Below are positions 49,416-61,859 of a DNA stretch of 64,000 nt, in pieces. This DNA comes from Hermodice carunculata (lineage: Eukaryota; Annelida; Polychaeta; Eunicida; Amphinomidae): positions 84,431,868 through 84,495,867 of the forward strand of contig OZ026616.1 in assembly GCA_964020975.1 (NCBI GenBank), written 5' to 3'. Below the pieces are notes generated by a model. It ran no database searches. It saw nothing but the letters and a program-made list of their open reading frames with translations, and had not been told where the DNA came from. Every line of letters begins with the position of its first letter. Positions within the stretch are counted from its first letter, which is position 1. A program made the position numbers and the translations under genes.

Positions 49416-49876
49416 TAGGTTACAGACCACAGTTGTGATTGGCTGGTTGCGCATCCCAACGGAGATAGTCCTTAATTGTGAAAATACCGTGTTTTCAGCA
49501 TGCTGTAGCTTCTGTTTAAATAAAGTTAGCTAAGTCAGGTTTGCTGCATCGCAGAGTTGCTTCATTGGTGGTCATATAGGTGCACTGTCTTCCAGGCCAG
49601 GTGGGAACTTTATGGTGGGGAAGGACAATGATGTGTCCCTGGCAAGAGCACAGTTCATACACCTGTATAAAGCTGACATCCAGGTGTTGTTTCGTATTTC
49701 AATTATCACAAATTAACGAGCTGGGAATTGTATGACAAAAATCCGTCCATACTTTTCTGACATTTTTATCTGTTAAATGCCGTTCACGGAATTTCAAAAT
49801 ACCAAAATGCTGATTTTTTAGACTAAAAAATGCTAATATGAAAAATAGAAGGATTTATAACTGTAGTCTGTGGCCT
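49416..49876 (+). mobile_element. 461-bp TIR element, copy 2
   Basis: Same orientation and, as far as I can read, the same sequence as 46841-47301. Flanks are 'tctat' and 'gtatac', unlike those of copy 1, which favours two insertions (or a local duplication with exact breakpoints) over a single tandem duplication. Confidence 0.7.
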
Positions 49877-50017
49877 GTATACATACAGGCTATGAAAGTG
49901 CCATCTTTCTCTTACATCTACTGTATATTAAGTATAACAAAACTCATATTGAGCCTTTTTTCCCTTTATTAATTCTAATAAAACCTTCTAAGTTCCACGG
50001 GTTAGCTGTAGCAGGCA

Positions 50018-50348
50018 TTAACCCTTTCTCACTCAAATCACCCAAAAGCACCTGGATGCAAATTGCCCTCTGCCTGAATTTTAAGTTAGATTTCTCATCA
50101 ATAGACAATATATCTGGTGAGAAGTGTACCTATTATGAGAGCATGCCATGTACACAGATTTCCTGCACCAAACTTACACCTGGGAAACCTGTTGACTCAG
50201 TCCTACTGTAAACCAGGGGAGGATTAATAGAATTTTACCTAAGCTCTTCTGTCGACTCAGTCCTACTCTAAACCAGGAAAGGATTAATTAAACTACAAAC
50301 CAAGTTCTTCTGTTGACTCAGTCCTACTCTAAACCAAGGAAGGATTAA
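50018..50348. mobile_element. TTAA MITE type 1, inverted, with triplicated end
   Basis: The left TTAA (50018-50021) is followed by 'ccctttctcactcaaatcac', the inverted form of the right end of the copy at 60983. The right end 'gttgactcagtcctactgta ... ggattaa' (TTAA 50224-50227) is followed by two more tandem copies of the last 60-61 bases, ending at 50287 and 50348. The middle is decayed. Confidence 0.6.
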
Positions 50349-51829
50349 TTGAACTATAACTAAATTGAATCAAATTATCTGCAATATCTTTTGAGTTTGA
50401 GGTATATTTATTTCAGATTTTTTTTTTAGGGTCTTTTTGTCTTTGTTCCAAATCTGAAAGTGCTATCTTGGTTTGTCAATTTTTATATCTTATTTTATAA
50501 CCAAAACCATCAGCATCATTGTCTCCGTGCGTGTGTTTTTTTATTTGTTTTTTAGATAGTTTCTCTATTGATCTCTGAGTGCTTCAATCAAGACAAGGCT
50601 GAATTTGTCATTGGACAGACAAGGGTGGCACTCCTGCTTGCTCTGTGTGTGCCACGCTGACAAAGAAGATACAAAGTCATGGTCATAAGCTTCACAAAAA
50701 AGACAACAGACATGTCTCATGTATCAAGCCTGTATCTCATATGTGCTTTTTGTCTTTTTTTCTTAAATATATGGGTTCAACACATACTGATTCTCCTACT
50801 TTTTTTTTAATTTGACACCTGAAGTTAGCAGTCCAGTCACATTGCTTAACAAACACATGATACATGCCAACATATATTAAATTCTTCCCCAGCTAAAAAT
50901 GGAAAATGTAACAATGGTTTCACAATTCAGAGATCTTTGTTTTTTTTTTTTTCTAAATGTTTCATAACAAATGATAATATATCGTGTATGTAATGTTGTA
51001 TGTTAGCCACTTGATCACTGAAAAAAAAATTATATATATATACACACACTGGTAACAACTTTGTATGACAGGAAAACACACAATCCTAGATGCTTTGGCG
51101 GGGAACAGGATAGTTTCCACTATACACTCCACATGTTGGACACATCCCATATTAAATGTACATGCACATGCTTTGAGAAGTGGAAGACAATAGTTTCATG
51201 ACCTGTCACTCGATTTGCTTATTCAACATGCAATCTTATATTTTATGACTTTTTTTTTGGGGGGGGGGGGGTAAATTATGACATATAATGTGCATGAAAT
51301 GTGAAAAAACAAAATCAGGTAGCTCAAAATTCAATGAACATACATGCAGGTGGATCTTTTACCCTTGGTTTTGTGTGTGTGAAACTTATGAGGTATTTTT
51401 CATATGTGGAAACTTAGAGCTATTTTTCTGTGTGAAGTTAAATGGTAGATTCATTTCAATGCAATCTGATTATTCCCACTTAAGGATTCTAACTACCTAC
51501 CATATGTGAAATACAGAAGCTGCAAATTTTTGTGTGTAACATGAAAATGACAATTCCCATGTCATTTTGTGTAAAAAGTGAAAGAAAAAAATTGTTTTTG
51601 TGTAAAACATGAGAAGATGCTAAACCATTTTCACTGAAACGTGATGAGATCATTCCTTGTCATTTTTCGTAAAATGTTGAAGTAGCAAATAATTTGTTTT
51701 ACCATATAACAGAAGCAGACACCCATCACACACTAGTATGTGCACTGATTGTGTCTAAACTCAGGACAGGAGTGATACCTCTAACATCTAGCAATTACAT
51801 GTATTTTCAATTTAACCCTTTTGTATGAT
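50349..51829. other. No gene recognised
   Basis: Anonymous. Short TA tract near 51030-51045 and a T run into a 12-G run near 51250-51271. Confidence 0.45.
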
Positions 51830-52530
51830 CTCTTGTAATATTAGTGTGGTCAAGACCTTGTGGTCAGTGGTTTTTACGTTGCCTGGCATGTCATGCTACG
51901 GCTGTCCTTCAGGGATAACTTGTCAGGCAATGCAAAGAAATAACAAGAGACCCATGGGCCTAATGCTCTGCAGACCAACATCACCAAAAAATCATATCCT
52001 AAAATGTATTCCCTCCACGGCCTTGGAAAATTGATCAAAGTCATCCATATTGTGCAATATCAAGCTTCCCCATGGTACACATTTGTGGTACATTTGGTAT
52101 CAGTTGCCTTACTTTTTCTCAAGATATTGAATTAAATATCCTTTTAAGTGCTCAATTACCATGGAAAATAGGTCAAGGTCAGTCATTGGGTCATGGTACC
52201 CCAAAAAGTAGGTCACCATGTACATGTAGAGTTTTATATACAATGTACTCAAGTGAAATTTGATCTAGAGGCTCAATTCTCTTTGCTGTTCAAACTGTGT
52301 GCCCTGCATCCAGATTTCCATGCATGCTCTGTTTGCTCAAACAGGGGAATAACTTTTCGAGTTATTGAAGAAAAACAATCAACTTGGACAAGCACCAAAA
52401 TCCATAATCTTTGGGTCAAAGTAGGTCACCAAGTAATTTTTTTTGTACAATGTAAAGAAACTGTGGACATATGGGTATGCTTCACAATTTTATGATATAT
52501 CTTGAAAACTATATGATAAAAAATATTGAT
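51830..52530. repeat. Decayed interspersed repeat with 'acaagagacccatgggcct'
   Basis: The word 'acaagagacccatgggcct' (about 51942-51960) followed by several segments of the style 'ggtcaaggtcagtcattggg', 'gtaggtcaccatgtac' and 'gtaggtcaccaagtaa' (two parallel subunits about 230 bases apart). I recognise this style from lophotrochozoan genomes. No coding. Confidence 0.45.
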
Positions 52531-53341
52531 TTGTGAAAGTATTAATCATTGCATATTAATCTTCAAAATGGAATCAGCAATATTTGTTGAATGTCTTTGT
52601 TCTCCCTTGACAGGGGACTAAAGTTGTAAATTGGCCAACTATTTGATGGTAAGTGAAAGCGACTTCTTCATTTTTGCATATTGGTACCTTCTGCAAGATA
52701 TAATTCAAAAGGAATTGCTTTTGGTTCTAAAGTCCTCAATGTTTAACTGATCCTTTGTTTGAAGAAAATCCTGAGAAATAGAACTCAAGGAATAGCCATG
52801 GCAAATTAAGTCCCCTACCTGCCAGTGCATTCTGAGAAATCAAAGTTCAAAGAAGCTATTTCACAATAGAATTTGTTCGGGTTGTAATATTTAATAACCA
52901 TGTTAACAGGGTTATTTCTCACCTAGAAGTGAGCTCTTCATGTACTTGTTTATTTGCAAACTGGCAATATGTTTCTTCCTGTGGATTTTTTGGAACTCTT
53001 ATCAAATATGGCTTAAGACATATGCGTACAACTGTGAACTTCAGTGCAAAATCAAGATAAAAGCAACTTGTGTTTTCAGCACTGACACCACAATGGACAC
53101 TATGCATTAATCACCTTATGATCACTGCTGGCTGGAACCATGCCATGTACCAATTGTAAACTTATGTCCCGTTGTTTTTTCCTTTTTTTTTATTTACATG
53201 TAGGCATTAGTTATACTTACCCACAAATACACTGAACAATGCTGTGCTCTAAAAGCGATATTCATAGCCTAACCTGCTAATAAGGATATGCTGATTGGTT
53301 GTATAACTGCGCACCTCTTTCCTTTGCTATTGCATCACTTT
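52531..53341. other. No gene recognised
   Basis: Nothing recognisable. Confidence 0.45.
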
Positions 53342-53371
53342 GAGGGGTGGGGGTGGGGGTGGGGGTGGGGG
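53342..53371 (+). repeat. G-rich tandem tract, quadruplex-capable
   Basis: Repeats of GGGGGT followed by a longer G run give more than four G tracts of five within 30 bases. It should be able to fold as a G-quadruplex on the plus strand. No gene context seen. Confidence 0.8.
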
Positions 53372-54407
53372 GGTTATTTGCCACTACAGGCGGCCAATAT
53401 TGGATCAAGTGAAGGAAGTTTGACCATGGGTGGCAATACTACATCTGCACATGTGCATACTACCACAAATTCTTTTCACAGCATCCTATTTGACAACAGC
53501 ACCATCATCTTTACCAAAATTTGGGGTTCATTAAGAACTTTACATCAGCGTCATTTGAATTTATGTGCTTAACTTTTCCTATATACGTACGTATGCCTTC
53601 ACAAGGTGAGCATCAGTTTACGACATTCCTCATGCATGTAAAAGCATGTCCAATAGGACACATAACACGTGCAAAATCTGTTCTGTTCACAGAGCATTCC
53701 CTTTTGCATTTAAGAGTTTCATGGTTAACAAATGGAAGTCCCATGAAATTGGAAATTTATCTTCAATTTGGGGGCAATTTCCTATTTAAAGGAGACTTGT
53801 TTTCAACTTTACACGTCCATTAAGCAATATAAGGAAAACATTCATCAAGTTTTAGTGGGGTGTTGAATTCATTCTCAGGGAAACCTGTCTCACAGTCAGT
53901 AGAGCCTACTGTTAATACCACCATGCAATAATTTGATCATTTACTCTTTGGAACAGTTGGCAGTACTACTTGCCATCATAGACATGGTCAGATACACACA
54001 ACATATGGCTGATTGATAGTAGGGATCTAATTTCTGTCATAACATGACAGAGAGGAGTTAAAAATATGTATGTACTGCCCTATTATAATAGAGTTTACAT
54101 CAAAAGTGACTCTGATCCCGACAGGACTCCACTGTAAATGTATAGTCAGCAGCACAGGTTGCCAAATATGAAGACAAGACCATGTGATGAACTGATGGAC
54201 AGGCTTTGTTTCAGTCTGCTGAGCACCATTTGTGAACAAACACACACTGACAGTTGAGTCAGCAGATCCCACCAATATTTTCTTGTTTAGTACTTTACAA
54301 CTCAAATAAGAGTTCAAATTTTAACAATGGATACATAATATATCAAGCTAACTCATCCTACAATTAAAAAAAAAAAAAGAAAACACCAATTTGGGTGTCC
54401 TACTGCC
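53372..54407. other. No gene recognised
   Basis: Anonymous sequence with no coding-like frames. Confidence 0.45.
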
Positions 54408-54640
54408 TTAACCCTTTCCTGGTCAGAAGAACACTGAGTCAATAGCTGACCTTGGAGTGTGGTGTGCCCCATGCCCACACGTAAGTAAGCTATTGGCCTC
54501 GGTTGTGCCATCATGACTGGTCTTATCTACAATTTTCTGTTAAAAAACATATTTTCTTTACAAACATTAGAATTGAAACAAAAACATTAAAATTGACATC
54601 CAGCCACTTTGGGGGTGATTTGACCTGGAAAAGGTATGAA
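54408..54640. mobile_element. TTAA MITE type 1, diverged copy d
   Basis: TTAA (54408-54411) then 'ccctttcctggtcag'. The core 'gagtcaatagctgacc' faces 'gtaagctattggcc' around a 'gtgtgccccatgcccacac' centre. The right part 'gggggtgatttgacctgg' matches the family. The right TTAA is lost. Confidence 0.6.
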
Positions 54641-54929
54641 GCAGTATTTTCAGACACAATTCTAATGATAATGCTACTTTCAAATGCAAGAAAAAGTAAC
54701 TTGTGTATGATGAGTTTTTATATACACATATTAATATATACACTGTATAAAACATAAATATGTTATCCCTGCTGTGGCCTGAATGGAAAAGAAAAACATC
54801 ATATTGTCACACCAACAGAAAGCACAAAATAAAATTCTTTATACAGTAATTATAGCTGCATTATCAAAAACAAACAAGAGGATTGTGACGGTCCTGTGCT
54901 CAGATGACATGTATATATGCCCTGGCGAT

Positions 54930-55490
54930 TTTTTAAAGATTTGCCCAAAAAAGAAAAAAGAAATTCATAAAATATCCAAAAAACAATGGAGCATGTCCAT
55001 CTCAACATAGCTGCTGGAGACCCACCCAAGGTACATTGCCACTAAGTTTGAAGTCAATCTGGATGACGGTTTAGGAGAAGAAGTCCAAAATGTGAACGAG
55101 CATTAGAATGCCCATTGACTTAAAAAAAATAGCAAAAAAAAATCGAAGTACCACCTGGTGAACAAATTCAGAACTAGGAACCCCTAGGAATGTTCCTGTG
55201 TGATATCAAAGCAATGAGGAGAGCGGTTTCAGGGAAGAAGATTCTTTAAGATTTGCCCCCCCCCTCCGAAAAAAAGAACAACAAAAAAATCATAAAAAAT
55301 AAAAAAATCATTGGAGCGTGGCCATTTGAATAAAGTTGGTAAAGACCCACCCAAGGTGCAATGCCACCAAGTTTAAAGTCAATCTGGCCGATGGTTTTGG
55401 AGAAGAAGTCGATTGTTGACCACAGACGACGAGAGATGAAGGACCATAGGATAAGCTCAGCTACTGGCAAGTCAGCTGAGCTAAAAAAAG
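54930..55490 (+). repeat. Second copy of the 29.4-31.1 kb repeat
   Basis: The same ordered words appear: 'ggagcatgtccatct', 'cccacccaaggtacattgcc', 'tgaagtcaatctgg', 'ccacctggtgaac', 'tgttcctgtgtgatatcaaa', 'gagcggtttcaggga', then a second partial pass. It ends with 'gtcagctgagctaaaaaaa' as the first copy does. No tRNA-like unit is present here, which shows the one at 30568 is an insertion. Confidence 0.7.
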
Positions 55491-56990
55491 TGGCAAAGTT
55501 GCAAATTAACAGCAGAGGATGAAGTTAACAATATTACCACAATGTAAATGCTGTGTCTAGAAACTGAGAACTACTTTTTCCCATATTTGGAAAGTATGCA
55601 AAGTTGTCCCGGTGGAGTACATGTACATGACTATATTGCTCTAAACAGGACAATTAATTGGTCATAAACTTGGGATCTAGCCACAATTATGCAGTTGCTG
55701 GTTTAAAGCAGCAGGAAACGTGTGGGATCATGCAAGGTAATCAGACAGCACCACCACCTGCTGTTTATGTCTCTTCAGCTCTGTGCTGTTGCCAATGACA
55801 CTCCTGGCTGTGTAATTCAGTCACCTCATGCAACCTTCTCGGGTACAACAAACAACCACTGTCTGGATGTTCATGCCCTCATTCTCGGATGGAAAAGTCC
55901 TTGTGCAATGTACTCAGGGTACTCTGTCCAGGAACTTGGCCAACCACATGACCACTCTTCTCATTTTGGTTAGTTTCCCTTTTGTATCATAAATAAAAAA
56001 ATATAAAACAACACTTAGAGCATATTCGTATGACAACAATATACAGCTGGAAATTCAACAGTAAAGCTTCCTGTTGCACATAGAATGTATCAGTTGTGAA
56101 ATGTCAACTACATGTACATTATTTTTCCTTGACAAAATATGGCTTCACACTAGTATCTTGCCGAGTGGCTTCAGGGTTAAAATTCTGTGAGAATATTTTA
56201 CATATTTTGCTTCCCCATCCCATTTTAAATTTTTTTTTAATTTCCCTCTTCACCTCTGTTTTTATAAGTCGTGCATCATGGAACTAACATGAATATTAAG
56301 TGTGAGATGTAATAGTTGATTTCAATAGAATTTATGTAAATCACAGACATTGTTAAGCACAAATTTTCCATGATGCCTATCCTCCAAATTAAACCAATTA
56401 TTTAACATGCTGACACCAATCCACCCCTTCTTCCCCTTAATTTATAGAGGAGTCACTTGATTACTGAAGTCAAACACAGTCAAAGTCATGACAAAGACAG
56501 ACATCTCTACATCTGAGAAGAAGCAAAAATTGCATTTTAATCCTACGTATCCAAGCCAAACCTGTCTATAATCTTAGGATTTTATCTTGTCCACTGTATT
56601 TCAGTTCAAGAGTCAACTTGGCTTTCTTCTTGCATGATGTTTCTGATTCTGTTACACTGCTATCTGTAAGATAGCCAATGAAGGTTGGGCTCCCAGCATC
56701 GATTGGAACATCCATGATATTTCAACCGCTCATGCAACTATTAAAGCAGTACTTCTGCTGAAACAAATCTGGGTAACTGGACCGCATATCAAATTCAATA
56801 TCAAAGTTTCTTAAAAGTAAATCGAATCATTTGATTGTAACTGATCCTGAAATGTGGAGCTGGCAATGGCATCAGAGGTAAAGTACACCAATGCAAGTAC
56901 ACTTCATTGTAAACACTGGTACAGGGTTCAATGAAAGAAACTTTGGTTCTACAAACACAATCGAAATGTGAGCTGCAGTGCCCATGGTTA
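55491..56990. other. No gene recognised
   Basis: Anonymous. The 83-codon frame at 55722 has no recognised motif. Confidence 0.45.
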
Positions 56991-57219
56991 TTAACTCCTT
57001 CAGGCCAAATTACAAAAGTTATGCTGACTTGAACTGTAACAGCAAAGATTCCAGATTAAAATTCCTCACAAAAAGGACTAATCAGTCAAATGTCAGCAAT
57101 GTTGCATGCCTGTATTTCCTCACAAAAAAGAGGTTCAGGTCAACAGCTTTCCTCATTGCACCATAACCATGCTGAGAAAACTATTGACTCAGTGTAGAAT
57201 TTAGCAATGGGAGAGTTAA
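56991..57219. mobile_element. TTAA MITE type 2, copy d
   Basis: Left 'ttaactccttcaggccaa', right 'ttagcaatgggagagttaa' (to 57219). The core 'caggtcaacagctttcctca' faces 'ctgagaaaactattgactca'. It shares TTAA 57216-57219 with the type 1 element that follows, exactly as at 7032-7035. Confidence 0.65.
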
Positions 57220-57512
57220 CCCTTTCTCCTTGAAGCAAGACAGAGTCAACAGCTTTCCCTGGCATGGGTTGGACACTAGTGCCCAACCCATGCCAGGGAA
57301 AATTGTTGACTCTGTCTTACTTCAAAGGGAAAAGGTTAACTCTCCACTAAGTGCCCAACCCATGCCAGGAAGAGCTGTTGACCTAAGGTATGTGATCTTG
57401 ATAGGTCTCATCAACAATTCTCAGTCATTGACGTTGAAATTACCAAAAACAATGATGCAGACGACATTTGATCACCACCCTCTTTAGGGTGGTTTAAGGG
57501 AGAAAGGGTTAA
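57216..57512. mobile_element. TTAA MITE type 1, copy with an inner complete palindrome
   Basis: Between TTAA 57216-57219 and TTAA 57336-57339 lies a near-perfect palindrome of about 116 bases: 'ccctttctccttgaagcaag' at the left, 'cttcaaagggaaaagg' at the right, 'actagt' at the centre. A second arm 'agtgcccaacccatgccagg' plus the usual right half then runs to TTAA 57509-57512. It looks like a normal copy in which the hairpin arm and outer end were duplicated in inverted form. Confidence 0.65.
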
Positions 57513-58439
57513 ATGTGCTCTCTAGCCAGCTGAGAGAGGAGACAGCAGTGATTCTGCCCCAAGGAAGTCCTTACACCTGTTCAGGGATAATCAGGTACTT
57601 TTACATAAGGAAGAAAGGAAATGTGGCAAGAAGATAGATTAAAGAAGAAATACATGTAATGAGCTTCGTGATATAATAGACCAATGCACAAGTGTCACAA
57701 GCACCTCCAAGTAGCCTTTAACAGGAAGCTAAGCAACTTGTTCTCTTGATTCTCGTCCTTCAGCCCTTCAACCAGGGGATACCACGCGAATGGTTATTAG
57801 CTGTACAGGAACTGACACCTTGTTAGAGTTGCTCTAAATTAGACACATTTGCAAAAGCATCTATTGCTTATACATTTATAGTGTATTCTACCTGTACTTT
57901 ATCTGTAAGGAGGCATGAGATAACTTTATTACCCAGGTTTGCTGTTGTTATTCATGTATGATTGTGCACAGGTTACAGCCAATTGAGTGCCCAACTGTTT
58001 CATACATGTATATTGTATGTCAGGCTTTATTCAGAGTTCCATTGCAGGCAAGGCACAGGCCACTACATTTTTGTTACTGTTCTCAGGAATCATCTACAAA
58101 AAAAGTTAAATAAATCTATCTTCAATCTTGAACAAATAATAATTATTAGATGGCATCTCTGGCTGGAGCTTTGAAAATAGTATGGTCATTTTTTGGCTGT
58201 TCAACACTTTAAGAAGTAAAATTAATTCAGTCCAGTGCCATTTACATGATCAATTTTTAGATCCTTATATCCAACGGTGTAATTATGACTTTTCTTTTGA
58301 TGATTTCTAACTACATATAACCTGATAACTGCAACTGACGTTATAATAACCCTTCTGTCTGCCCTGTGAGGTCTTCGTGTTTTACTTTAACTTAACTCAT
58401 ATTTTACTGAGAAAACAATTGGCCTCCATTTTTTACTTA
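57513..58439. other. No gene recognised
   Basis: Nothing recognisable apart from short TACATGTA-type words. Confidence 0.45.
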
Positions 58440-59340
58440 AAATTGTCCATGTGTGATGCTCTTTTTACTTTTTCTTTTTTCCAAGGTCTTCACCTTTACA
58501 GTGTACTTCCTACTAATTAGCCACATGTGATACTCTTTTTCCCCTGTGGTCCTTACTTTTACTTAGACTTGTTGGCTACGTGTGGTCCTCTTTTTTTTCC
58601 CCTGTGGTCTTTACTGTAACTTCCTACATGTTATCCATGTAATGATCTTTTCTCCTGTGATCTATATAGAGAATCTTTCATGGCTGAGGGTGAGTTGTTA
58701 TTTTTATCTCACCAGGGATCATTGTTGGTGGGCCAATAATGAGTGAGCTGCAGTCACTCCTGATTTTTTCCCACCTAAGTCACAGAAAAATAGTAAATTT
58801 CCCTCCAACCATGTAAGGTTTTGCTGAATCTATGTTCAATTGGGTTATCATCACAAAAACTGTGCCCTTAGCCTATTTTCAATGCCGACCTGGTGTGCTA
58901 TGTTTGTTTATATGTTCATCTTAGTTATTCAAAGTTACATGTGATGTATAATCAAACAACCCTCGCATACATTTGACTTTGTCCATATGTTAATGCACTA
59001 CGTCACTGATACAGGTTCGTCACAATTTAGTTGTAACAATGTTTAGGCCATGTGACCTACAGTGAGTTACCACTTTTGAATTTCACTCCAGAAAGTGATA
59101 ATTCATCCTCAAACATAGAATAAACTATATTTCCTACTTGTCAGCCACACGTGATGCTCTTTTTCCATATGGTCTTAAAATTACTTCCAATTTGTTTCAG
59201 GCACATGTGATGCTCTTTTTTTACTGTAGTTTTTCCTTTTAGTTCCTACTTGCTAGCCATATGTGACTCTCTTTTTTTCCCCTGTGGTTTTTATTTTTAG
59301 TTCCTATTTGTAAGCTACATGTTATCCTCTTTTCACCTGT
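58440..59340. repeat. Two blocks of a decayed minisatellite of about 57-62 bp
   Basis: Block 1 (58440-58665) and block 2 (59128-59340) each hold about four units of the form 'ttcctacttgttagccacat' then 'gtgatgctctttttcccct' then 'gtggtctttacttttag'. About 460 bases of unrelated sequence separate the blocks. Confidence 0.7.
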
Positions 59341-59710
59341 TGACAAAAGTTCAGCAGTCTATTCTTTCTCAATGATAGACAGGGTTTGGCACAAGGTCTT
59401 GTGAGGTTTCATCTGTCATGTGCAACTGTCATTTTCTAAGCCATAAGGGTTAACAAAGTCTGTTGCCCTTGTCCCCAATTGTATCCTTTGTGGGATAAAG
59501 TATTAAAACAACACACATAAAAGCTGTAAGGTGGTGGCCACTACTTTGACCCACCCACTACAAGGTGGAAGTATCAACATGAATCCAAGAAACTGATGCA
59601 ACTATATGTTGACATGACATCTGCTAAATTTTGCACTAAAAAGATTATTGAAATAAATTGAGCTACAACGCACACAAACACACACACACATATATACATA
59701 TATATATATA

Positions 59711-59869
59711 TAGTGGTCCTTGTCTTGAGAGACCACTCCAATGAGAGACCACCTGCATTGGAAGACCACCTTTTCAACATAATTTTCTCAGTACTTTTCT
59801 TGTTATTTATACCTTCTATCAGACCACAATTTGGTCATCCCTAGAGGTGGTCTTTCAAGACAGGTTTCA

Positions 59870-59872
<3 letters not shown>
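59711..59872. mobile_element. TA-flanked MITE in a TA microsatellite
   Basis: Left 'tagtggtccttgtcttgaga' and right 'tctttcaagacaggtttcactg' are inverted with several mismatches. Subterminal 'gaccacc' words match those in the elements at 9145 and 18164. It is flanked by (TA)n on both sides: (CA)n/(TA)n at about 59668-59710, and (TA)n at 59873-59922. Confidence 0.65.
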
Positions 59873-59911
<39 letters not shown>

Positions 59912-59925
59912 ATATATATATTACA

Positions 59926-60344
59926 TGCACAGTCTTTGCTATGGTTTCCAACTTCAATATAAAAAAGTAAAAAACTGTAAACAAAAATCCTTTTTTCTGA
60001 CTACAATGTTGCCTAAAAAGTGTTTCTTAGGTTTAACACACGTCTCTGTGACTGAGATCTTGGCTTCAAAGCAGACTCTAATTTCATTGTTTCTGAGCTT
60101 TACAAGGCAGCTTCCCTGGTAACCCAGGATTTTGATCAGTTAATATGAGCTGTCTTGTTTATTTTTTTCACACTAGCCTGTTGGAAGTTGAGTCTTAAAA
60201 TTGTTTCTTTGATACTAGTGTGCAACATGCATTATTCATTTATACATTTTGTTGAAATTATCATGACTTCTGTATGCTAATTCCCCATAAAATGAGCTTT
60301 CATTTAAGTATTCACATCCTTAGTCTCGAGTTTGTGATTTGTAG
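59926..60344. other. No gene recognised
   Basis: Nothing recognisable. Confidence 0.45.
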
Positions 60345-60545
60345 GTTGATTGACAAAATGAAATGAAACCATTTTATTGGCCATTGCCTTTAATATCAGC
60401 ATACTGCAAGCAACTGGACCCAGTTCTTGTAACTGTATATAAAATCACTTTGACAAGTATACAATTTATTAAAAAACAAAATAAAAGTAATTAATGCAAT
60501 ATAAGTTAGCTTAGAAATAATAATCAAATGGGCAAAGTAGAAAGT
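60345..60545 (-). mobile_element. Possible LINE 3'-end fragment
   Basis: 'gacaaaatgaaatgaaacca' followed by 'ttttattggccattg' reads on the minus strand as CCAATAAAATGG followed by a TTTCATTTCATTTT tail, the usual layout of LINE 3' termini. No coding. Confidence 0.35.
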
Positions 60546-60807
60546 TGCCAATTTGGATTTGGATTTAAGTTATCGCATTCTGTTATATCAATTTAAATAG
60601 GTCAACCTTAATTGGATAAGCTGTTTTTGGAACTGTTTTTGGTGATAGTAAAGAGATATGTTTAACAACCAAAACACATCTTATGTGTGATAGCTTACTC
60701 TAGATAGACTTTAATTTATGATATAAAATAAAGGAATCCATGTAAATAGGGGCCTGTACCTGGAGCAACATGTGACCATCGACAATGTAGGATACACATT
60801 GCAGGTT

Positions 60808-60815
60808 TGCATGCA

Positions 60816-60843
<28 letters not shown>
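60808..60843. repeat. (TA)n microsatellite
   Basis: About 17 TA units. The Tyr/Ile frames across it are repeat translations. Confidence 0.95.
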
Positions 60844-60846
<3 letters not shown>

Positions 60847-60982
60847 TGATATGCCTCTGTAGAGAAAATAAACAGCATAAAAACATAAAAAGACACAAAT
60901 ACAATACTACTCTGCCTTGTACACTTTGATGATATCAAGATGTGAGGAATTTACAATATGTAGTATGGAATAAGAAAAGATC

Positions 60983-61215
60983 TTAACCCCTTTGTGGTCA
61001 GAATAAGCCTGAGTCAACAGCTTTGCTCAGCATTACTTTGGTGCATCGCACTCAACTTATGCAAAGGAAAGTTGTTGACCTTGGATGTGACATCATATAT
61101 GCTATCTTCAATTCTCAACAAACATGTTTTCCACGAGCATGACATCTAATTAAAACACTCCAGCAGACGATAATTTACATTCTGGCACTTTTGGGTGATT
61201 TGTGTGGGAAATGGA
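60983..61215. mobile_element. TTAA MITE type 1, diverged copy e
   Basis: TTAA (60983-60986) then 'cccctttgtggtcaga'. The core 'gagtcaacagctttgctcag' faces 'gcaaaggaaagttgttgacc'. The right part is 'cacttttgggtgatttgtgt' then 'gggaaatgg', where the right TTAA is lost. Confidence 0.65.
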
Positions 61216-61859
61216 TATGTATCAATGTCTGTCTTGTCTCTGGTGTGAACTACAATTGCCTTGGAAAGGAGCACTCAAACACATGCAGACCTACAGGTAT
61301 CTACATGATCCAGCCAATGAGTCACTAATCCTTTTTTCCATTTGCGTGCCATACTGTGTCCTAGTAGAATTTGATACTTAAAATGGGTATCACCAAGACA
61401 CTTTGATCATTATAAGTATGACATATAATAGTGTTTCACCTGGCACAAATGCATATTAAAATGCCAATGACTGGATAACAATACACTTGATGTATGCTGA
61501 TGTATCCTATAGTGGTCATCTTTATAGACCTCTAGTAATTACACAGACCAAGCCATCGGGAGACCTCCATTTGTATTTCTTACAAACATGAACCATATTC
61601 TATTTCTTCAGGATTGCTATCTCAACAAAATTTACACCGTGTTCTTCAAAACAAATAAGGCCGACAGCAACTGTCACAGAGTCCAATACAGAGAAACTGG
61701 GCCTTGATTGTCCTCTGCTCAGTTGATTTTAAAATGGTAGTTTGGAATTCCAAGAGATTTTTCCTGATGCCAGATGTTACAGGCATTTTACTTTAATGTG
61801 CATTGCCTACTATAGGGGTGATCAGGTGATCAGCATTAAGCACTGTCGTAAATGTGCCA
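61216..61859. other. No gene recognised
   Basis: Anonymous sequence. Confidence 0.45.

Noticed and set aside
46841-49876. The identical 461-bp direct repeats as terminal repeats of a single retroelement
   Set aside because: The unit has its own inverted ends, the outer flanks show no matching target duplication, and the 2.1 kb between them contains no recognisable retroelement domain or priming-site-like start. Two MITE insertions fit better.
60690-60960. Tyr/Ile-rich frames on the minus strand
   Set aside because: They cross the TA microsatellite at 60808-60843 and have no other support.
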